From: Candidatus Altarchaeota archaeon
GTDB lineage: Archaea; Altiarchaeota; Altiarchaeia; JAFGQM01
Length of the DNA: 7,092 nt
Direction of reading: 5' to 3'
Assembly (NCBI GenBank): GCA_016935655.1
Contig: JAFGQM010000083.1
Location: 1-7,092 of the forward strand
Shown here in pieces: positions 5,670-7,092 of this stretch (the first letter of the stretch is position 1; each line of letters begins with the position of its first letter). The translations under genes were made by a program, and so were the position numbers. A model generated the notes under the pieces. It saw nothing but the letters and a program-made list of their open reading frames with translations, was not told where the DNA came from and ran no database searches.

Positions 5670-5722
5670 TTTTACCCCCCTTTGTTTAAAGCCCAAACGA
5701 GCTTTGATCATTACCCTATGAG

Positions 5723-5823
5723 AGCGGGGGGTGAGATTTGAACTCACCTATACCGGTGTCTTTCCTGGCAGCCTCGGCCCGGACCGTCTGCAGCCGGTTG
5801 CATAGCCACTATGCTACCCCCGC
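5723..5823 (-). tRNA. tRNA-Cys (anticodon GCA), intron-containing
   Basis: On the minus strand the acceptor GCGGGGG (5823-5817) pairs perfectly with CCCCCGC (5730-5724), followed by discriminator U73 (5723), the hallmark of tRNA-Cys. U8-A9, a GCAT/ATGC D-stem with GG in its loop, an ACCGG/CCGGT anticodon stem, a 4-nt variable loop (ATAG), and a GTGAG/CTCAC T-stem with TTCAAAT loop complete the cloverleaf. The anticodon GCA is at 5791-5789. The gene is 101 nt; removing the 30-nt intron leaves 71 nt. CCA is not encoded. This tRNA is the substrate on which the nearby SepCysS would act. Its TATA box is about 35 bp upstream. Confidence 0.93.
5758..5787 (-). other. 30-nt tRNA-Cys intron at 37/38
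   Basis: The 5' exon ends CTGCAG (32-37) and the 3' exon resumes A38-CCGGT, which restores a perfect 5-bp anticodon stem and a 7-nt loop. The insert begins ACGGTCCGGG and ends AGGAAAGAC, at the standard archaeal intron position one base 3' of the anticodon. Cutting at 38/39 gives the same mature sequence. I could not draw a strict bulge-helix-bulge: an ACA 3' bulge is possible, but the central 4-bp helix is only half paired. Internally GGC/GCC and CC/GG segments can form a hairpin. Confidence 0.8.
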
Positions 5824-5827
5824 AATA

Positions 5828-5841
5828 TTAACAATTGTTAA
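5828..5841. repeat. Perfect 14-bp palindrome just upstream of tRNA-Cys
   Basis: TTAACAATTGTTAA lies 5 bp before the tRNA 5' end, between its TATA box and the mature start, where RNA polymerase would begin. It fits the same TWAAC-N4-GTTWA pattern as the palindrome at the iscS promoter (3420-3433). It may be an operator or a start-site element; AT-rich chance is possible. Confidence 0.4.
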
Positions 5842-5854
5842 GTTTTATCGTAGC

Positions 5855-5865
5855 CATATAAAAAC
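5855..5865 (-). promoter_or_regulatory. TATA box for tRNA-Cys
   Basis: The minus strand reads GTTTTTATATG, centred near 5859. Transcription would start near 5833, leaving a 5' leader of about 10 nt before the mature tRNA, as is common in archaea. Confidence 0.5.
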
Positions 5866-5870
5866 CTATC

Positions 5871-5880
5871 TTTTTTATAT
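5871..5880 (+). promoter_or_regulatory. Possible TATA box for the ATP-grasp gene
   Basis: TTTTTTATAT is centred about 60 bp before the ATG at 5937, predicting a leader of roughly 35 nt. A nearer box (TAATTATAAG, 5921-5930) sits too close to the ATG to be a TATA element for it. The GAGG at 5917-5920 is 16 nt from the ATG and poorly spaced as a Shine-Dalgarno. Confidence 0.4.
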
Positions 5881-5936
5881 TATTCCAAGTAATATTCTGG
5901 CATTTTTACCCGACTCGAGGTAATTATAAGATAATC

Positions 5937-6824
5937 ATGGCCAAAGAATCAAAGAAGCCCTCGATAGGCTTTGTCTATTCCAAGAACTTCCACGACGAGC
6001 TCGACGACGACCTAATAAAAATCTTAGAGAGGAGGATGAATGTCGTGCATCTGCCCATCGAAGAATTGGAAGACCTGTCAGCCATACAGAAGAGGGTGAA
6101 AGACTGTAAAGTAGTCTTCAACGACTCCACATTCGAGCCAATAACCTTCGAGGCCATAGAGCTCTCGAAGACCCTGGAGGAACTGGGGATGAAGGTCATA
6201 AACTCCTCCCATTCCTTCTTCTACCAGGAGGACAAGTGGATGTTTTATTTGAAATGCCTTGAGCACAGATTGCCCACGCCAAAGACGTATTTCATACCCA
6301 AGGGGAGGATCCGTAATCCGGCCTTCATAAAGGAAATCCTCGAGGAAGGGCCTTTGGTCCTCAAGGCGATATTCTCAGACAGGGGGCAATGCGTCGAGAA
6401 GGTAACAAGTTATGATAGCCTCCTCAAGAAGCTCCATAGGATTGCTGCCAAGAACCCGATTTCGCCCATCATAGCGCAGAGGTACATTCCCAGCAACCAC
6501 AGGTGTTACAGGGTGACACTCATAAACCACAGGGCCGTGCAGGCAATAGTCAAGATAGGCAAGTCCTGGAAGGAGACGGGCGATCCAAAAAAGGACCACT
6601 TTAGGAAAATTAAGATGACGGGGGGGTTGAAGGAGATGTGCGAGAAGGCGTCAAGGGCCTTTGGAATGGAGCTTTGCGGATTAGATTTGATCCTGGCGAA
6701 TGGAAGATGGCATATAATAGAAGCCAACAGCTCACCTGCCCTATGCTTTATTATCGGGGAAACAAAAAAGCTCATGGACCTCCTTGCTGACTACCTTTAT
6801 TCGGAGTGCAGAAAGGCCTCTTAG
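5937..6824 (+). CDS. ATP-grasp ligase, RimK/LysX/MptN-like
   Basis: The 295-residue product has the RimK-type ATP-grasp layout. An N-terminal pre-ATP-grasp domain occupies about 1-95. The linker QEDKWMFYLKCLEHRLPTPK follows at 97-116, with the DK pair and PTPKT. The nucleotide-binding strand PLVLKAIFSDRGQ has Lys143. The metal site is CGLDLILANGRWHIIEANSS, with Asp250, Glu262 and Asn264. Relatives join an amino acid such as glutamate to a carboxylate using ATP; archaeal members include MptN and CofF (cofactor glutamylation), LysX and RimK. Sequence alone does not choose between them. In the strand before the metal site the family's D-x-R is replaced by C-Y-R (Cys190-Tyr-Arg192), which is unusual. 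The gene is divergent from tRNA-Cys. The stop TAG (6822-6824) overlaps the opposing gene's stop. Confidence 0.85.
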   Translation: MAKESKKPSIGFVYSKNFHDELDDDLIKILERRMNVVHLPIEELEDLSAIQKRVKDCKVVFNDSTFEPITFEAIELSKTLEELGMKVINSSHSFFYQEDKWMFYLKCLEHRLPTPKTYFIPKGRIRNPAFIKEILEEGPLVLKAIFSDRGQCVEKVTSYDSLLKKLHRIAAKNPISPIIAQRYIPSNHRCYRVTLINHRAVQAIVKIGKSWKETGDPKKDHFRKIKMTGGLKEMCEKASRAFGMELCGLDLILANGRWHIIEANSSPALCFIIGETKKLMDLLADYLYSECRKAS

Positions 6825-7092
6825 ATAATCTTGTTGTATTCGCGCCTGTACCTGGTCCTCATCTTCTGAAGATAGCCGAGATCGACATCAGCGATTATCA
6901 TCCCCTCCCTGTCAAATATCTCACCGATTATCTTATGCGGCTCAGCTATGGCCGAGTAAGGGGTCAGCAAAGGGCTCTTCTCATTGTAGGCATTGGAGAA
7001 GACTACATAGACCAGATTCTCGAAGGCCCTTGTGAGGATCAATGACTGCAATATTCTCTTCTCGGCGTTTTTGTGGTCCTTCCTGTGGGACC
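6821..7092 (-). CDS. Carbon-nitrogen hydrolase (nitrilase superfamily), C-terminal part
   Basis: The reading frame stays open to the right edge, so the 5' part of the gene lies beyond the window. The visible 89 residues match the C-terminal third of the nitrilase/amidase fold. LILTRAFENLVYVVFSNAYN corresponds to the conserved RA-x-EN-x-x-Y strand, PLLTPYSAIAEPHKIIGE to the S-x-x-x-x-P-x-G region, and EGMIIADVDLGYLQKMRTRY to the closing strand and helix. The catalytic Glu-Lys-Cys triad falls upstream, outside the window, so the substrate cannot be judged; relatives hydrolyse amides, omega-amides or N-carbamoyl compounds. A TTG at 7049-7051 is not the true start, because conserved sequence continues upstream of it. 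The TAA (6821-6823) overlaps the stop of the convergent ATP-grasp gene. Confidence 0.85.
   Translation of the reverse strand, partial: SHRKDHKNAEKRILQSLILTRAFENLVYVVFSNAYNEKSPLLTPYSAIAEPHKIIGEIFDREGMIIADVDLGYLQKMRTRYRREYNKII

Larger units (their letters stand above)
5174..5722. other. 549-bp stretch without a recognisable conserved gene
   Basis: Between the HTH gene and tRNA-Cys I find no protein family I recognise. What can be seen, all on the minus strand, is a run of short ORFs (5669-5607, 5614-5432 and 5349-5245) with plausible ribosome binding sites and a clear hairpin/T-run terminator at 5181-5218. The stretch 5350-5431 is unexplained; it also holds an alternative 54-codon ORF (5426-5262) that overlaps the last small gene in another frame. 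The minus strand is unusually rich in G runs (several of 4-6 G). A small hairpin, AAAGC...GCTTT (5688-5705), follows the tRNA. No SRP or RNase P RNA signature was found. Confidence 0.6.

Noticed and set aside
5350..5722. RNase P RNA or SRP RNA in the gap
   Set aside because: I found neither the conserved RNase P core elements nor the SRP helix 8 loop sequences on either strand.
5439..5741. Plus-strand 100-codon open frame across the short-ORF region
   Set aside because: It is Pro/Ser-rich with no convincing start signal, and it runs into the tRNA-Cys gene on the other strand.
5723..5746. tRNA-Cys 3' end as an integrative-element attachment site
   Set aside because: No second copy of the T-arm/acceptor sequence and no integrase gene occur in the window.
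5716..5823. Intronless tRNA with a long variable arm (Ser/Leu type)
   Set aside because: The discriminator is U, and only removal of a 30-nt insert restores the perfect ACCGG/CCGGT stem with GCA anticodon, which fits tRNA-Cys.
1..7092. CRISPR arrays, insertion sequences or phage genes
   Set aside because: No spaced direct repeats, terminal inverted repeats, transposase or phage-like frames were seen on either strand.

Overview
The window looks like part of a genome from an anaerobic archaeon. Supporting signs are a four-subunit-type pyruvate:ferredoxin oxidoreductase (porG-porD-porA order), Sep-tRNA:Cys-tRNA synthase (SepCysS), an intron-bearing tRNA-Cys, TATA boxes placed so that several transcripts would be leaderless, and an archaeal-type XRE-like regulator. 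SepCysS is typical of methanogens and relatives (Archaeoglobus, and various uncultured archaea). The window alone does not fix the lineage.

Layout. On the minus strand, reading right to left from 4799: a 58-residue charged helical protein overlaps SepCysS by 4 nt (4799-3448). Next come an IscS-type cysteine desulfurase homologue and an IscU-type scaffold with an extra C-terminal DUF59/MIP18-like domain (3394-1587, overlapping stop and start). After these come porG, porD and a truncated porA (1543-1, again overlapping). Divergent from the SepCysS operon, on the plus strand, is a small HTH regulator with three cysteines (4850-5173). The 5174-5722 stretch holds no recognisable large gene. It does hold minus-strand short ORFs with ribosome binding sites and overlapping stop/start codons, and it ends in a hairpin/T-run terminator at 5181-5218. 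A minus-strand tRNA-Cys(GCA) with a 30-nt intron lies at 5723-5823. Divergent from it is an ATP-grasp (RimK-like) ligase (5937-6824). This gene converges with, and overlaps by 4 bp, the 3' end of a nitrilase-superfamily gene that runs off the right edge.

How the genes fit together. The middle of the window reads as a sulfur-handling locus. tRNA-Cys is the substrate on which SepCysS converts O-phosphoserine to cysteine. SepCysS keeps the three cysteines known to hold an Fe-S cluster in this family, and IscU/IscS beside it form an Fe-S assembly pair. The most striking observation is that the IscS homologue has lost the lysine that should bind pyridoxal phosphate (the His-Lys pair is Asp202-Leu203) while it keeps the catalytic-loop cysteine (Cys323). 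This fits a life in which sulfur comes from sulfide and IscS supplies a cluster ligand rather than sulfur. The IscU-DUF59 fusion, the small SepCysS-linked protein, the cysteine-bearing regulator and two similar 14-bp palindromes (upstream of iscS and of tRNA-Cys) suggest a linked, possibly co-regulated tRNA-cysteine and Fe-S system. That linkage is inference. The por genes, themselves rich in Fe-S clusters, are a likely client.
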